NCBI RefSeq assembly: GCF_000213175.1
Contig: NW_009799101.1
Coordinates: 2,188,797-2,252,796 of the forward strand
Direction: 5' to 3'
Source of the DNA: Neurospora tetrasperma FGSC 2508
Lineage: Eukaryota > Ascomycota > Sordariomycetes > Sordariales > Sordariaceae
Length of the DNA: 64,000 bases
The notes beneath the pieces are model-generated. The model saw only the letters and a program-made list of their open reading frames with translations, did not search any database and was not told the DNA's origin. A program made the translations under genes and the position numbers. Positions 47,089 to 59,050 of this stretch are shown one piece after another (positions within the stretch are counted from its first letter, which is position 1; each line of letters begins with the position of its first letter).

Positions 47089-47092
<4 letters not shown>
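44530..47092. other. Gene-free stretch
   Basis: 2.6 kb without a supported gene. It begins with the leader of the beta-solenoid gene, which contains a GTTGGTGCT repeat (44,575-44,595). It also carries another AGGTACCT-type word (45,349-45,357) and a G-run (45,855-45,864). I looked for tRNA-like T-arms near 46,290 and found none that fold. Confidence 0.5.
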
Positions 47093-47125
<33 letters not shown>

Positions 47126-48047
47126 AAAACCTCTTATTGAAGGGGTAAAACCTTTTGGGCCCAAAAAAANNNNNNNNNNNNNNNNNNNNNNNNNNNNNNN
47201 NNNNNNNNNNNNNNNNNNNNNNNNNNNNNNNNNNNNNNNNNNNNNNNNNNNNNNNNNNNNNNNNNNNNNNNNNNNNNNNNNNNNNNNNNNNNNNNNNNNN
47301 NNNNNNNNNNNNNNNNNNNNNNNNNNNNNNNNNNNNNNNNNNNNNNNNNNNNNNNNNNNNNNNNNNNNNNNNNNNNNNNNNNNNNNNNNNNNNNNNNNNN
47401 NNNNNNNNNNNNNNNNNNNNNNNNNNNNNNNNNNNNNNNNNNNNNNNNNNNNNNNNNNNNNNNNNNNNNNNNNNNNNNNNNNNNNNNNNNNNNNNNNNNN
47501 NNNNNNNNNNNNNNNNNNNNNNNNNNNNNNNNNNNNNNNNNNNNNNNNNNNNNNNNNNNNNNNNNNNNNNNNNNNNNNNNNNNNNNNNNNNNNNNNNNNN
47601 NNNNNNNNNNNNNNNNNNNNNNNNNNNNNNNNNNNNNNNNNNNNNNNNNNNNNNNNNNNNNNNNNNNNNNNNNNNNNNNNNNNNNNNNNNNNNNNNNNNN
47701 NNNNNNNNNNNNNNNNNNNNNNNNNNNNNNNNNNNNNNNNNNNNNNNNNNNNNNNNNNNNNNNNNNNNNNNNNNNNNNNNNNNNNNNNNNNNNNNNNNNN
47801 NNNNNNNNNNNNNNNNNNNNNNNNNNNNNNNNNNNNNNNNNNNNNNNNNNNNNNNNNNNNNNNNNNNNNNNNNNNNNNNNNNNNNNNNNNNNNNNNNNNN
47901 NNNNNNNNNNNNNNNNNNNNNNNNNNNNNNNNNNNNNNNNNNNNNNNNNNNNNNNNNNNNNNNNNNNNNNNNNNNNNNNNNNNNNNNNNNNNNNNNNNNN
48001 NNNNNNNNNNNNNNNNNNNNNNNNNNNNNNNNNNNNNNNNNNNNNNN
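47093..48047. other. Assembly gap with low-quality left edge
   Basis: Runs of N fill 47,170-48,047 (878 positions). Directly left is a run of eight T, 32 G (47,093-47,124) and then text with doubled or tripled bases ending TTTTGGGCCCAAAAAAA. That looks like poor base calling at a contig end rather than biology. Frames drawn through the N run are meaningless. Confidence 0.9.
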
Positions 48048-48196
48048 GGGAAAATACATCTATGTGAAGGGATAAACCATTGGCGTCCAAGAAAACATGT
48101 ACTGTGACACATGACTTCATTCTTAAAGGTGAAGAAACTTATATCCAGCAAGTGCTGCCTATCTCCAACATCCCCTAAACCGCAGTCAGAGATAGC

Positions 48197-49543
48197 CTAC
48201 ACACTTCCTACATATCTCAGAGCCAGGCCCGTGATCGCGGCAGCCAGAACCCAGACGCTCGCATAGACAGCTGCTCCGTACGAGTCTACGCCGCTGAGGA
48301 CAGTGGTAGCCTGCAAATAGGTATCGACTCCAGCAAAAAGCATGGCCACGGCAGTTCTCTTGACTGAGACCTTGGTCGGGGTGGTGTACCCCCAAAGGTT
48401 CCAGTAGATGGTCTGTCCAAGGTTGGCGGTGGCCGGATCAAACTCGGCAACTTCCTGGTCCCTGATGGTGGGCGAAGCCGTGACAGAAGGAGTAAAGATC
48501 AGGGTACGCGCAGCCACGCCGAAGAGCAGGCAAAGGATCTGCGTCAGCGGGCGGTTGAAGCTGAAGAGTTGGGCGTCTTGAGCAGGCTCAATGGTGCGTA
48601 TACCCTCAAAGTAGAGCACAAAGTTCGTGGGCAGGAAAGTCCGGCAGGCCAAAAACAGTGTAACGCTGTAGACGAGGGCGGAAAGTAGCGATGTAAGCAC
48701 CTGGATCTGCCTGTCGACAACAATGTCCCGATTAGGGATACCAGGTGCGGCTGAGTGGGCGCCCGACAGCTGGCGCAAGAGGAGGAAGGGAACAAAGGTC
48801 GATACGACCCCAACGGCAAGGTAGGCGCCGGCAGTCGAAGCACGGATGCCATAGTAAGTAGAAATCAGGTAGGCCTGTGGGACATGTCAGTTGGCTGCGT
48901 CTACTTGTGTGTGTGTGTGTGTGTGCCAGGATGGGGATGGCATGGTAGACAGCGGATGGAAACTCACCGTTGGACCATGAGAAAGGACAGCCAGAGCAGC
49001 AAGGTCAAAACCGTCATAGTTTCCGTACCAACCCAGAGCAAGTCCAAATCTGCCATGCCATTGACGTTAGTACGATGGAGCTGTACCTCGTGCGTCTCTT
49101 TTTCAGCCCTACGACAGGGGTTTGTTTGCCAAAGAAGCGAGCGCATAAACGCGTGTCATGATCAAAGACCAGGGAGGTTCTTACAATTTCCAACCCGCTA
49201 ACGCAAGCGCTTCCGTCTGCGTTAGAGACGAGGCAGGCCTAACAACCTTGGCCAGCTCGCCGTGAGTGTATTCCGCCACCAAGGAACGCCCAAGAGACTC
49301 GAGATAAAAGCTCAGGATGGCAACCAGGGCAAAACGGACAGCTCCCGGTAGTCGCGCACGCTTCAAATGCGCAGGCACCACTTTGTGAGTCTGGGCAACT
49401 TCGACAGCAGCCTCTACGGCTGGCATGGCAATCGAAGTTGCGAGTGCGACGGGGTCCGCAGCCTTGACCGCATCTCCAGCTGCGTCCTCCACCGCTGCCG
49501 CCACCGTGTCTACTACTTTCTTCACAGACTTCTGTCGAGCCAT
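48197..49543 (-). CDS. Multi-pass membrane protein, fungal, unknown function
   Basis: Three exons (49,543-49,185; 49,049-48,968; 48,874-48,197) with introns of 134 bp (GTAAGA...GGCAG, branch CTAAC) and 93 bp (GTGAGT...CACAG) give 372 residues. The N-terminal 75 residues are alanine-rich and probably soluble or amphipathic (VDTVAAAVEDAAGDAVKAAD). About six or seven hydrophobic spans follow, for example FALVAILSFYLESL, AYLAVGVVSTFVPFLLL, LTSLLSALVYSVTLFLA, LTQILCLLFGVAARTLIF, AVAMLFAGVDTYLQA and YASVWVLAAAITGLAL. One loop holds YFEGIRTIEP. No transporter or enzyme signature is recognisable. The second intron carries a (CA)n tract. The stop lies only 150 bp from the assembly gap. The exon model keeps frame throughout, so gene reality is strong while the function is open. 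Confidence 0.82.
48908..48924. repeat. GT dinucleotide repeat in an intron
   Basis: Eight GT units inside intron 2 of the membrane-protein gene, just upstream (in gene sense) of the branch region. Confidence 0.85.
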
Positions 49544-49846
49544 CGGTACCTAGTGCCGTTCGTGGTTATCGATGCGAGGTAGATGCGTGTTCGAGCGGGG
49601 CGCGGATTGCTTCTTCCTTTTCTTTTCTTTTTTTTTTCTCTTCCTGCGGGCGTGATGAGAGGTGACGCGCAAGTTTGCGGACTTTTTTTTTGTTTTTGTT
49701 GAGCTTGACTAATGCGGCGTTGGCCGAGACGTGCACGGGATTCGTAGGAACCAAGGCACTTGGTGTGTGTAGAGCAAATGACAGACGAGAATGAAGAGAG
49801 CCTTGGGGTGGTTTCGGTTTTGTTTTCAAACGGCAAGAGCCGCGTC

Positions 49847-49881
<35 letters not shown>

Positions 49882-50925
49882 ATGATGATGGAGAAAAGAA
49901 GTTACCAGTAGTAATTGTAGAGGTAAGAGCTTTAGGCCTAGGCACCAAGGTATGGTGGGAAGCTGCTGATGCGTGGGCAGGTGGAGCAGTGACGTCTATC
50001 GCCTAAGGCCACTGCATCAGTTAACCGTCGGAGGTCCCCCCTTCCCGTCCTGCCCGCCGCGCTAACCTCCGCATCCACCCCACCGCCCGCTTTTGGGGGA
50101 GGCATGTAAACACAGCGGGCAGGTCGAGGGGAGCTCTTCATCAACCCGCCCGACCACGCGGCACTGCCAGGTAAACCCGCGCCGCCAGGCATCAAGCAAG
50201 AAACAATTACTACCTCTACCTAGTACCATTGCAACAAAACACTGGACATTATCAGTACGGTATGTACATAGAGGTAAGATATTGCCACGGACCTGAACTT
50301 TGCCAGCCTACGGGCCCTCAGCCGAAATCAACAAGTATTTATTTCATACCCTCTACCTTAGTTTTGTCCACGTCTTCGCAAGCTCTTTCCATTTACCGAG
50401 GAACCTGAAGTTGAGCTCCAGCGAGACTCAACCTCACTTACCCTGGTGACAGCCGGAGAAGTCATCAACCATCACCATCTCAGACATCTCTCTGGTGTGT
50501 AACCCCTCCCTTCTATTCCACCACTACCCTCGCCAGCCAAACAAACTACACGGGCAAGTTTTGCTCCATCCATGGTTGTGTTGTATGTTCATTTGGTATT
50601 TGTTCGCTCGCTAACTAGATAAGTTTCCAAGTATTTGCTCAACGCTCGCTCACAACACTCACTTTAACCTCGTGGAGTTTTGACTGCGTCCCGCGACACC
50701 TCTGGCGCTGGCATCTCTCAGCCCATGAGCCATGGCTCGCCAACCACAGTGCTCCCCACTCTTCGGTGCCAAGTGTCGTTGGCGGAGCAAAGTGCCTCAT
50801 TAACATGGTTTCGATATAGATTACAAAAGGAAATCCTTCATCAGCATCATGAGTTCCTTCTCTTCCCGCGCCGTCCACGAGCTGCTTCCGCAATATAATA
50901 CAGGCAACGGACCGCTTCGGCGTTC
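49544..50925. promoter_or_regulatory. Promoter of the membrane-protein gene and 3' flank of the C2H2 gene
   Basis: 1.4 kb of non-coding DNA. It contains pyrimidine-rich runs near 49,620-49,650 and 49,683-49,700, and a (GAT)n microsatellite at 49,849-49,891. No supported gene. Confidence 0.5.
49849..49891. repeat. (GAT)n microsatellite
   Basis: Ten GAT units, interrupted by GGA, then three more. It lies about 300 bp upstream of the membrane-protein start codon. Confidence 0.9.
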
Positions 50926-52582
50926 TCATTCTTCCATTCTTCCAAAGACACCGTCGTCGTCCTCGTCGCTTCTTGCCCGGGACCGCATGTCTTCGTCGTC
51001 GTCATAGTCCATGACGCTATCTTCGTCCATCTTGACGTCGCCCCGCTCGCTCTGGCAGCTCTGGCGTAACTCCCCTCTAGTAAAGCTTTCCGGAGCTCTA
51101 CTAGGAAAGCTGTTGATGAAGCTACCAGTAATAAGGCCGAAAGACTGGCCCAGATATTGGTTTGGCAGAGGTGGCACCAGGGGTGCGTCTGCTCCGAGGT
51201 GAAACGACCGAGGGCCAGCGTTGCTGTTAAAGCTACAGCTAAGACCTTCCACTGCCGCAGCCAAATCCCGATCTTCCTTGCCGGTTGCGTTCCTGCCGGA
51301 CGACGTTGGCCTGTGATCCTGGCTCATCAGGCTGAGCTGGCGGAAATGACCTCCAAATGGCGAACCAACCGGCACGCTACCCGCCACCGAACTACCGAAT
51401 GCCGCAGATTGATACGACTGCGCAAACCCGCTGCCGGTACTCTGTCTCTTGGTGAAGCTCATGGGGAACCCGGTCATGTTGCTTAGGGTGTCCAGCTGGG
51501 GCGGTGGGGTCGTGTCCGCAGAGCTGCGCTCTGGTTGATCCGAATAACCTGATGCTGCTGGGGATGCCGAATCCTGATCGCTGTTGAAGTCGTGGGTCGA
51601 GTCAGGAGGCGTGGTCCCGGTTGTTGGTTTGTTGTTCATAGCTACCAAAACAGAAGCCGCCTCGAGAAGCTGCACTTGCTGGTGCTTGGAAATCAGCAGC
51701 TTCGAGGTATATGACCATTCGGGAGTGTGCTCCCACCTGACGGTAGAGACAAGTCAACACAAAAGCTCTCCAAAAGCATTGCCCGAGTCCCGTGGCCAAT
51801 ACCAATCCTTTACACTCAACAGTCATGGAACAGGGAGTGGGAAAGGGGAGGAAAGGAAAATGGGCACACACAAATGCTTGGTCAAGCAGCTGCTATGCTT
51901 GTATCCCTTCCCGCACTTCTCACAGCGAAGTTCCGGGCGGTTGATTCTTCGGCTTTCCTTGGGCGCCGGCTGGCCGTCACTGGCCCTCCTGTTTCGGCTC
52001 TTGCTCGCCCCGCTGCTGCTATTGTTGCTGTTGTCTCCTTCATCTCCGGACATGTGAACCTCATCATCAATTGCGCTGTCCTGCATGTTGACTGTCCCGT
52101 CTGATGTTACGAACTTGTGTGTTGGTAGGCTGGCCGGTGGGGAGGGTAGGCTGCCGACGACAGCAGATCGCGAAAGACCGTTCTTGGATATCGTGTTGCG
52201 GCGTGCGTTGATGGAAATGGGCAGTGGCATAGCCTTGTCACCGGATTCTTGTTGGAGGGCGGCAGCAAGAGCAGCGACGTTCGCACCCGTGTTTGTCATG
52301 CTCTTCCGGCGTGTGACGCGGTGGGTGCCGTTGAGGGATCCGGAAAGGAGGGAGTGGGAGTTGGTGCGTGAGTGCGGCTGTCGAGCGACTGACAGGGCGG
52401 GAATGGGATTGGAAGACACCGACGGACGGTGCGAGAGCGGTCGTGAGGTTTGTTGCATTTCCTGGGAAAATAGCCGAGATCATCAGCAACGAATGGGCTG
52501 GTTCACAAGTGGGTTTACTGGGAGGAAGGGAGGGAGAAGGAGTCGTTGGACATTAGCGGAAGTCTACCTTGAACGAAGCCAT
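50926..52582 (-). CDS. Single C2H2 zinc finger protein, putative transcription factor
   Basis: Three exons: 52,582-52,568 (15 nt, MASFK), 52,461-51,872 and 51,736-50,926, with introns of 106 and 135 bp, give 471 residues. The second splice joins the halves of one finger, CEKCGKGYKHSSCLTKHLWEH, spacing C-x2-C-x12-H-x3-H, near residue 190-210. Before it lie a Ser/Arg-rich region (RPSVSSNPIPALSVARQ) and an acidic Asp/Ser stretch. After it come EWSYTSKLLISKHQQVQLLEAA, which may extend the binding surface, then a Ser/Pro/Thr-rich region and an acidic end (MDEDSVMDYDDDED). A single finger followed by a conserved helix is a common fungal arrangement. Nuclear role and DNA binding are inferred. Intron 2 interrupts the finger between its first and second His, so the unspliced form loses it. 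Confidence 0.85.
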
Positions 52583-55500
52583 TGCCAAGCGATGCAAAGT
52601 GCCCCTTTTTCTCTGTCGTCGAGCGTAAACAGGAGGATGACAAGGTAAGAGTAGAGAAAGCTCGGAAAATATTGTTGCTATGTCGTGAAATTTGGCGGCC
52701 AAGTGTCGATCACAAAGAAGTAGCGTCCGTCTAAGGCCAGGCAAGGAGCAAGGCGGGGAAATAATAATAATCTCGGGATCGGCCAGGGGTTGGTTGGTGA
52801 ACCGGTGCTCCGTCTCCCGCCACGATAAGATGAGGTACGTGGAAAGGGAAAGAGAGGATAAGAAAAAGAAAAAGTTCACCTGCTGGGCAGCAGGAAGAAT
52901 GTAGGCAACGCCAACACCAGTCAGATGGTTGTTCGTCCAAGACGAGAAGGCAGGAGTGGCTGTGCCTCAGAGAGATCAATACTGTGCAGGAGAGGAAACG
53001 GTGGTATTCGCAGCCAGTTCCAAGTAGGGGATGGTTGCGGGCTGCCTTGAATGGGTGTGGTTGATGACCGGGTGCTCTTGAGGGGATGTGAAGCGATTCA
53101 GACGAGGAACGATGGAGGTGCAAGAGATACAAGTCCAGGGCAAGCTGTCTCCAAAAAAAAAAAAAATCCAGGAAAAGAGGATCTGGAGAGAGACAGGACA
53201 GGCGCCTCTGCTGTCCGCTGAGGTGATTCTATGGTCGGCGGACTGGATGTTGGTTGGCTGCAGACGGTTAGTCGCAAATGGGATGGCGTGGAAGCTACCT
53301 AGACGCAGACGCAGCAGCCAGACACCAGACAGCCGAGACGCAGCAAGGGGTCCTGGATGGATGGGTTGAATGAGGCACTTCTACTGGCTCATCGCCAGCC
53401 CTGGATGAATGGAGAGAGTCCGAGACTTTCTTGAGCAGGATGGCACCAAGTGGAAGCACCTCGTTCATCGCTCCCGTCAGGTTCCAGAGCGCTGATTTGA
53501 GTTGATGGTAGACGAGGTAGGTAGAGAAGGAGAAGGAGGGCCGGCCGGCGGATTGCCAGCTCCAACCATCCTCCGATTGCGAGAATAGAAAAAGGTGGGA
53601 ACTGGCAAAAGCCCGGTTGGGTACGAGAGGAGTACCCATATCCACAAAGACTGGGGGAGGCACTGACAGGTACCCCACAAGAGCAGACGGAAGTACTTTG
53701 TTGGCCTGACACAGTGTATGATGGCGGTTGGCTCTGGATAGGCAAGGACTACACTAGTATTCAACTTCCGCTCTTTGCCTTTGATATCCAAGTTTCCTTG
53801 CCTCACCCCTCCCCCCCCTTTCCAGGGAGAGCCTCGAGCCCAAAGTGTGCCAGAGGTTACTCCTGCAATCTGGGCCATGTGTCTTGTTAGACTTTTGGTC
53901 CCGATTAGTGGACGCTACACGATCATCACCCACCATTGATGTTTGTGCTGAGCACTATTTTTTTTTTTTTTTGGTTTTTTTTCTCCTCTCCTTATACGGT
54001 CTGTGCTGGGCGTCTACTCTAGCTCACTTGAGGTAAGCTACTTACAATCTGCATTGCTGCCAGTGCATAGTGGTTAGAAAGTGACGTTCCAGTCAATCCA
54101 AGTTCATGGCCGCATATATATGTATATCTAGGCACATCCGACTGCGGACCGCACCACGACCTCCCGTCATCTGTTTTCCAATCGCAACTCTGGCATGTTC
54201 ATCAGGAGCTGACCCGTCTACACTACAGCGGGGATACCAGGTACGGTGTCTCAGAGACAAAAGGGCCGCATTGCCCTTTATTCAGGGCCAGGGAAGACAT
54301 CAACAAAAAGGCGGTACAAATGGCGGTAGACAAGCTGCGTGGGTACTTGGTCAATGACTAATTCGGGTGAACTTTCACTTCTTTACACTGTGTGCCATAG
54401 TTGGCTACGCAAGGAACGATTATGTACCGTATCCACGACATCGGGGCCAGGGACAGACAGCATTCATTCATTGCAAGCATGGGACCCCATTCTACATTAA
54501 TGTTCGGGACGCCTCGAGTTCTCGATAGACTTTCCCGAAGAAGTGTCTGGTGATTAGGCGATGCAGAAACATGGAACAAAAGGGGTGTGAAGCAAATTGG
54601 AGCTCAACAAGGTGGCTATGGCTGAAGTGTGTGAGACAATGTCCACGAATTTCGGAATAGCAGGGAGGATGACAGGCAAAGGACGATAAAAAAAAAAATT
54701 ACCAAATAAGAAAGAGATAGAAAAAGGCCTGTAAAGCTCCGATCCTGGTGCTGGATCTCACAACTTCCTTTTCTCTCTTCCCTTCTCATGGCCTCGCCAC
54801 ATCCAATCAAGCTTCGTTTGTCTCGCACACTGCCTTGTGACCCTTGAAGATACTATGCTAGGACAAAGAAGCGGTGCCAGCGCCGCGGCACTGTCGCGAG
54901 TCTGGATGATTCGGGATCGATGTTAGTTCGCCTGTTGCCAGGAATGTTCAGATGGCATGGAGTGGTAAGCCGGCCACACTGCAACAAAAGTCAAATAATG
55001 CAGTCCCTGACCCGACGGCAATCTACACGGCAGAAAACCGCTCCGATTCTCAGCCGCCAAGCCATCAAACAATGAGGTAAATCTTTCCACGATCTCATCA
55101 TGTTGGTGCTGTCGCCTCACAAATGAATGGGATGTGATACCCGGCTTTTGGCTACCCCGCCCTGCTGTGTTTCCCATGTGTGGTAGCAATTATCTTCCAG
55201 TTGATAGAGCCACGAGATGAAGAGGGGTTTTCCCGTCCGGTCTTGTGGAGCCGGCTAACATCTCGCAGGAGCTGGGACGGGGGCGGGGAAAAAAAAAAAA
55301 AAAAGTAAAGTTACACGCTGTAACAGCCATCTCGGTGGTGTAGAGAAAAATCCAGCCCAGGGCAACAGCTTCAAGTTTCAAAAGACATTGGATGCGTGAT
55401 TGGGGAATTACGTCGGTTTCCTTTGAAGTCATTTGCTTTTCTGGATGAGAAAAGGCAGCCTAACTGAAAAATAAGGAGGCATCAATTGCCTTGAGGTTGC

Positions 55501-55938
55501 AGACGATATGAGGCTATTGAGCCCCAAGCAAGCCAGGAACCACCACAACAGGCACGGATGCCCGTCAGTCCCTGTCCGATTACGCATTCCAATCGACGAT
55601 GTGATTCGGGAATGTCTGACAAAGTGGGATTCTGTAGACGAAATGCCGGTCTTCTTCTTTGGAAAGGTACGGTGAATGCATGATGGCTGGACGGGGAGAA
55701 GGGAAGGTGTCCACTGGAAGATGACTTAAATTGCAGTATTCGTCTCCATAGATGTACACTCATGGGTCCTCCACATGAGGACAGTTGGTACAATTGGACA
55801 TCTCTGCAGTTTGATGTTCTCCGTGGACCTGCATCTGATCTTTCCCAACGTGCTGGCATTGCTTGTTTTAATGTTTTTGTTGATGACATGAAAAGCGCTC
55901 AACCACCCAACCTAGCTGTCACACAAAGGCACGCACTG
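52583..55938. other. Gene-poor stretch before the pogo-like element
   Basis: 3.4 kb without a supported gene. The first kilobase is leader and promoter of the C2H2 gene, with an A-run at 53,153-53,166. Later parts hold only short, unrelated frames, a T-run (53,958-53,971) and an A-run (55,290-55,304). Confidence 0.5.
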
Positions 55939-58815
55939 CCGTAGAAACTCGGGAAATCCAGAATCGAGCCCCCCTAGAAATTCCCCTTCCTGGCAGCATA
56001 TATATAAGCAGTCCTATATTATACAAGCCCGATTCTATGCATTGAAATGTATATAAATTAACGTAGAGGGCAATATTTCTAGGCGGGGGACTGTCAACTG
56101 GGCCTTTTTTACTATGCTTTTTCATGGGGGATTTCCCTTGTTTTCCCAGGAAATCTGTGCCCAGTTTCTCTCATTCATCCCTATCAATACCACTATACTT
56201 CCACCCCTATTATAGTGCCCTAAAAGGTTCTACTTAGCAATATCGACATTATTTGTAAGTAAACAATAATAATCCCGTAGTATTAAATCTCTCTAACTCT
56301 CTCTTACTAAACATTACAAACGATTTTACTAACGCCCAACAATTCATTAAACGTATTAAATACCTTATTGTCCCTCGAATGCCGTCGTCCCCTAATATTA
56401 GGGAAGGTCTAACCCTAATAGACTTTTAAAAGGTAATTTACTTTAGTTAGGTTTATAATAAAAGCCATTACTATATTGAAAAAGATATTAGGGCTGGTAT
56501 TGAAGTCTTTTATTATATAACCGAACTAGGTAAGTATTAGTATAAATAGAATAGCCGCCTCTATATAATTCGCTAGTAGTAGGAAAGTAAGGTTATTATT
56601 TACTAGTATTTTAATAATAGCGAATCTACTAACGGCAGCGAGGTTAATAATAATAAAGTTTAATTACTATTATTTAGACTACTAATTATTATTAAATTCG
56701 TTACTATTGTTTATTGTATAGAATTAAACGTATAAGAAAGTCTTTCTTAATTCTAAACCCCTGTCTAATTACCCTCCTCTTATCTATTATCCTTTTTAAT
56801 ATAGTAATAGTATAATAACTATAAATTACCTTCCCCTTCTCTAGTACTCTCTTAAATACCCTCTCTTTTATTCTCTCTCTCTCCTTCTTATCTACTTTAT
56901 AAGCAAACTCCTTATCCTCGTAGTTTAGAATATCATTAAGATCGTTATCGATAGGGTTACTAATTTACTCCCAATTAGCCTAATCGAATATAATACAATC
57001 TATATCTTTAATATTAATTAAATAATTCTCTAATTTATTTAAAAGGATAGATATACTATTATCTTTAAAAAACTTAATTACAATATCTTTCTTATTGGTC
57101 TATAACCGCTAATATATATAAAAGATAGTGTAAGTTATTAAAACCCTTTTATTAAAAATGGACTACTTTTTATCCTAGTTTCTAATATCCTAATTTAATA
57201 CAACTTTATCAACTTCCTCCCTTAATATCTACTTAAATATGAAGTTAATTACTATATCTAATAGTTATAATAAATTTATAAGGCCGTTGGGGATTATTAT
57301 TATTATAATATTATAAAGTATATTGTTATTAATTTTATTATATACGAATTGGAAGTTATAAGATAGGTATATATTTATAATTAATAGTATTTCCCCTAAT
57401 TCTTTAATAATAGGAGCGAACTCCTTATTTAATTAGCTATAAAGGAAGTTTTTATTCTAATATATTACTTTATTAAATTTTATAAATACGTTTTAAATAT
57501 ATAGTGGTTATTCAGCTTCTTAAACCTTCCCCTCTCTATAAAAAATAATTATCGGTTTCAATCGCCAACTGCCGTCAGCAAAAATGTAAAAGATAAGAAT
57601 ATACTACTGCTTACCCCACCTACTATAAACTATTTATTAAAAATAGTTTTTATACCTTTAAATTCGTATATACAACTATCGATAAATTCAAAGGGGATAA
57701 GGATTTCATTAAAATTAATAATATTTAAGGGAGGGAACTGCATTCTTGTACCCGGGACAGTCAATTGATTATTACACTTAATAAACTGAAAAAAACTACT
57801 AATTTTAATGTATAATTCAGCTAGCAATTATTACGTTTAATAGGTAATAAATAATATAATAACAATAGAGGAAATTCCTAAACTAGCTACGTAAGAATTT
57901 AAATAAATATTAGATTTTAAAGTAAATTGTAATAAAGAATGCTCTAGAGTAGTAACGAAACTATATTATAATTACTAAATTATTATTCTAATAAATAATC
58001 TAAAACTCTTTATACAATTGCCCCTCTATCTCTAACTATATCGCTTTACCCTCGCAAGTAAGCGATAATAGAATAACTTTATAATTTATCTATTAACCTA
58101 CTATCGTCGAAGTAGGTAAACGATAGAATTTAGTAGCTTCTTAATAAAATATAATATAATAAGTATTATTATCTATATTAATAATACTTTAATAATGTTA
58201 ATAACTTTATCGTTATTCCCATTATATACTATCTTTATTAATAAGCGCCGCCGCCTCTATGGGGATTTATATTTGTACAAAATAAATTACAACCTACTTG
58301 CTAACCCTATTAATATTCCCTCTACCCTACTCCTTAATAATTATATAGAATAATAACTAATTTAAATCTTTAAGAGTTTAGAATAACTTTACTCGAATTG
58401 CTTAATTAGTGACCTTTTCTTAATTAAGCAAATTGTAAATACAACCTTCTTAGAACTAGGGCATTTAATAGTAAATTTAGTATTAGAGGGGGGTATTAAC
58501 GCCCGGGCACTCCTCCCTAAACTTAATCCGTACCTCTATACATCTATTACTATTAATATTCAACAATATAACTTCAACCCCAAAATACCAACAACGACGA
58601 CGGCGTTATAATTACAAATTAGACGAGAAAGAGGAGATCCCTAGAACCAGAAGAATTCAACCCTCAACACTATATTACATCATCTCACAGCCAAAATAAG
58701 CGGGCGCTCGTATATTACTATATGTACTCATCTGTACGTTAAACTGCTTACATATCTGTGCCAGGAAGGGGAATTTCTGGGGGGGCTCGATTCTGGATTT
58801 CCCGAGTTTCTACGG
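55939..58815 (-). mobile_element. Pogo-like (Tc1/mariner superfamily) DNA transposon, RIP-killed interior
   Basis: A 57-bp terminal inverted repeat at 55,939-55,995 (CCGTAGAAACTCGGGAAATC..., including GAATCGAGCCCCCC and TTCCCCTTCCTGGCA) reappears inverted at 58,759-58,815 with one mismatch. TA occurs at 55,942-55,943 and 58,811-58,812 inside the matching ends, so the exact cut position and TA duplication are ambiguous by a few bases. The interior from about 56,200 to 58,680 is strongly AT-rich and RIP-mutated, while the ends are normal. A DDE transposase remnant of the pogo/Jerky type lies inside on the minus strand. Length is about 2.9 kb. Confidence 0.85.
56990..57560 (-). pseudogene. Pogo-type (DDE_1) transposase remnant
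   Basis: Read on the minus strand, the frame gives LLIINIYLSYNFQFVYNKIN, then IIIPNGLINLL, a stop, LLDIVINFIFK and ILREEVDKVV. This aligns with the pogo/Jerky pattern D-x-xxSH...hPxGxTSxLQPLDVxxNxxFK...LR. The second catalytic Asp appears as Asn (57,375-57,373). In the LQPLD block Gln became a stop and Pro became Leu, while the final Asp survives (57,258-57,256). All changes are C-to-T or G-to-A. Confidence 0.78.
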
Positions 58816-59050
58816 TAGGTAGGCAATTGTTCGTTCTATCCCTCTTTGAGCGCCGGGCAGGGTATAGAGGTAGACGAGCGCTACATGAGCCAGCATATGC
58901 CAGCAGATGTGTTTGTCCAGTTAGTGAAAACTCGACGACGTTTCCCACCACTCTAGAATGTACAGACTCGGGCTTGCCCTGTACAGATCTGCCCTCTGTC
59001 CGGCACTCAAAGAGGGACAGAACGATTGCTTGTTTCCCGAATTTCTACTT
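58816..59050. repeat. MITE-like inverted repeat adjoining the pogo element
   Basis: The arm at 58,822-58,860 (TCTATCCCTCTTTGAGCGCC core) is answered inverted at 58,998-59,031 (GGCACTCAAAGAGGGACAGA core), at roughly 80% match with small gaps. Just beyond the right arm, TTTCCCGAATTTCTAC (59,033-59,048) is a third, direct copy of the outer 16 bp of the pogo right end (58,798-58,813). The structure may be a nested miniature element or a rearranged transposon end. Confidence 0.6.

Noticed and set aside
47063-48151. ORFs of 300 or more residues spanning the N run
   Set aside because: They consist almost entirely of unknown residues across an assembly gap.
57630-57827. 65-codon minus-strand ORF in the second RIP block
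   Set aside because: Lies at the edge of the pogo transposase relic in AT-rich DNA; I see no family match and treat it as chance or transposon remnant.
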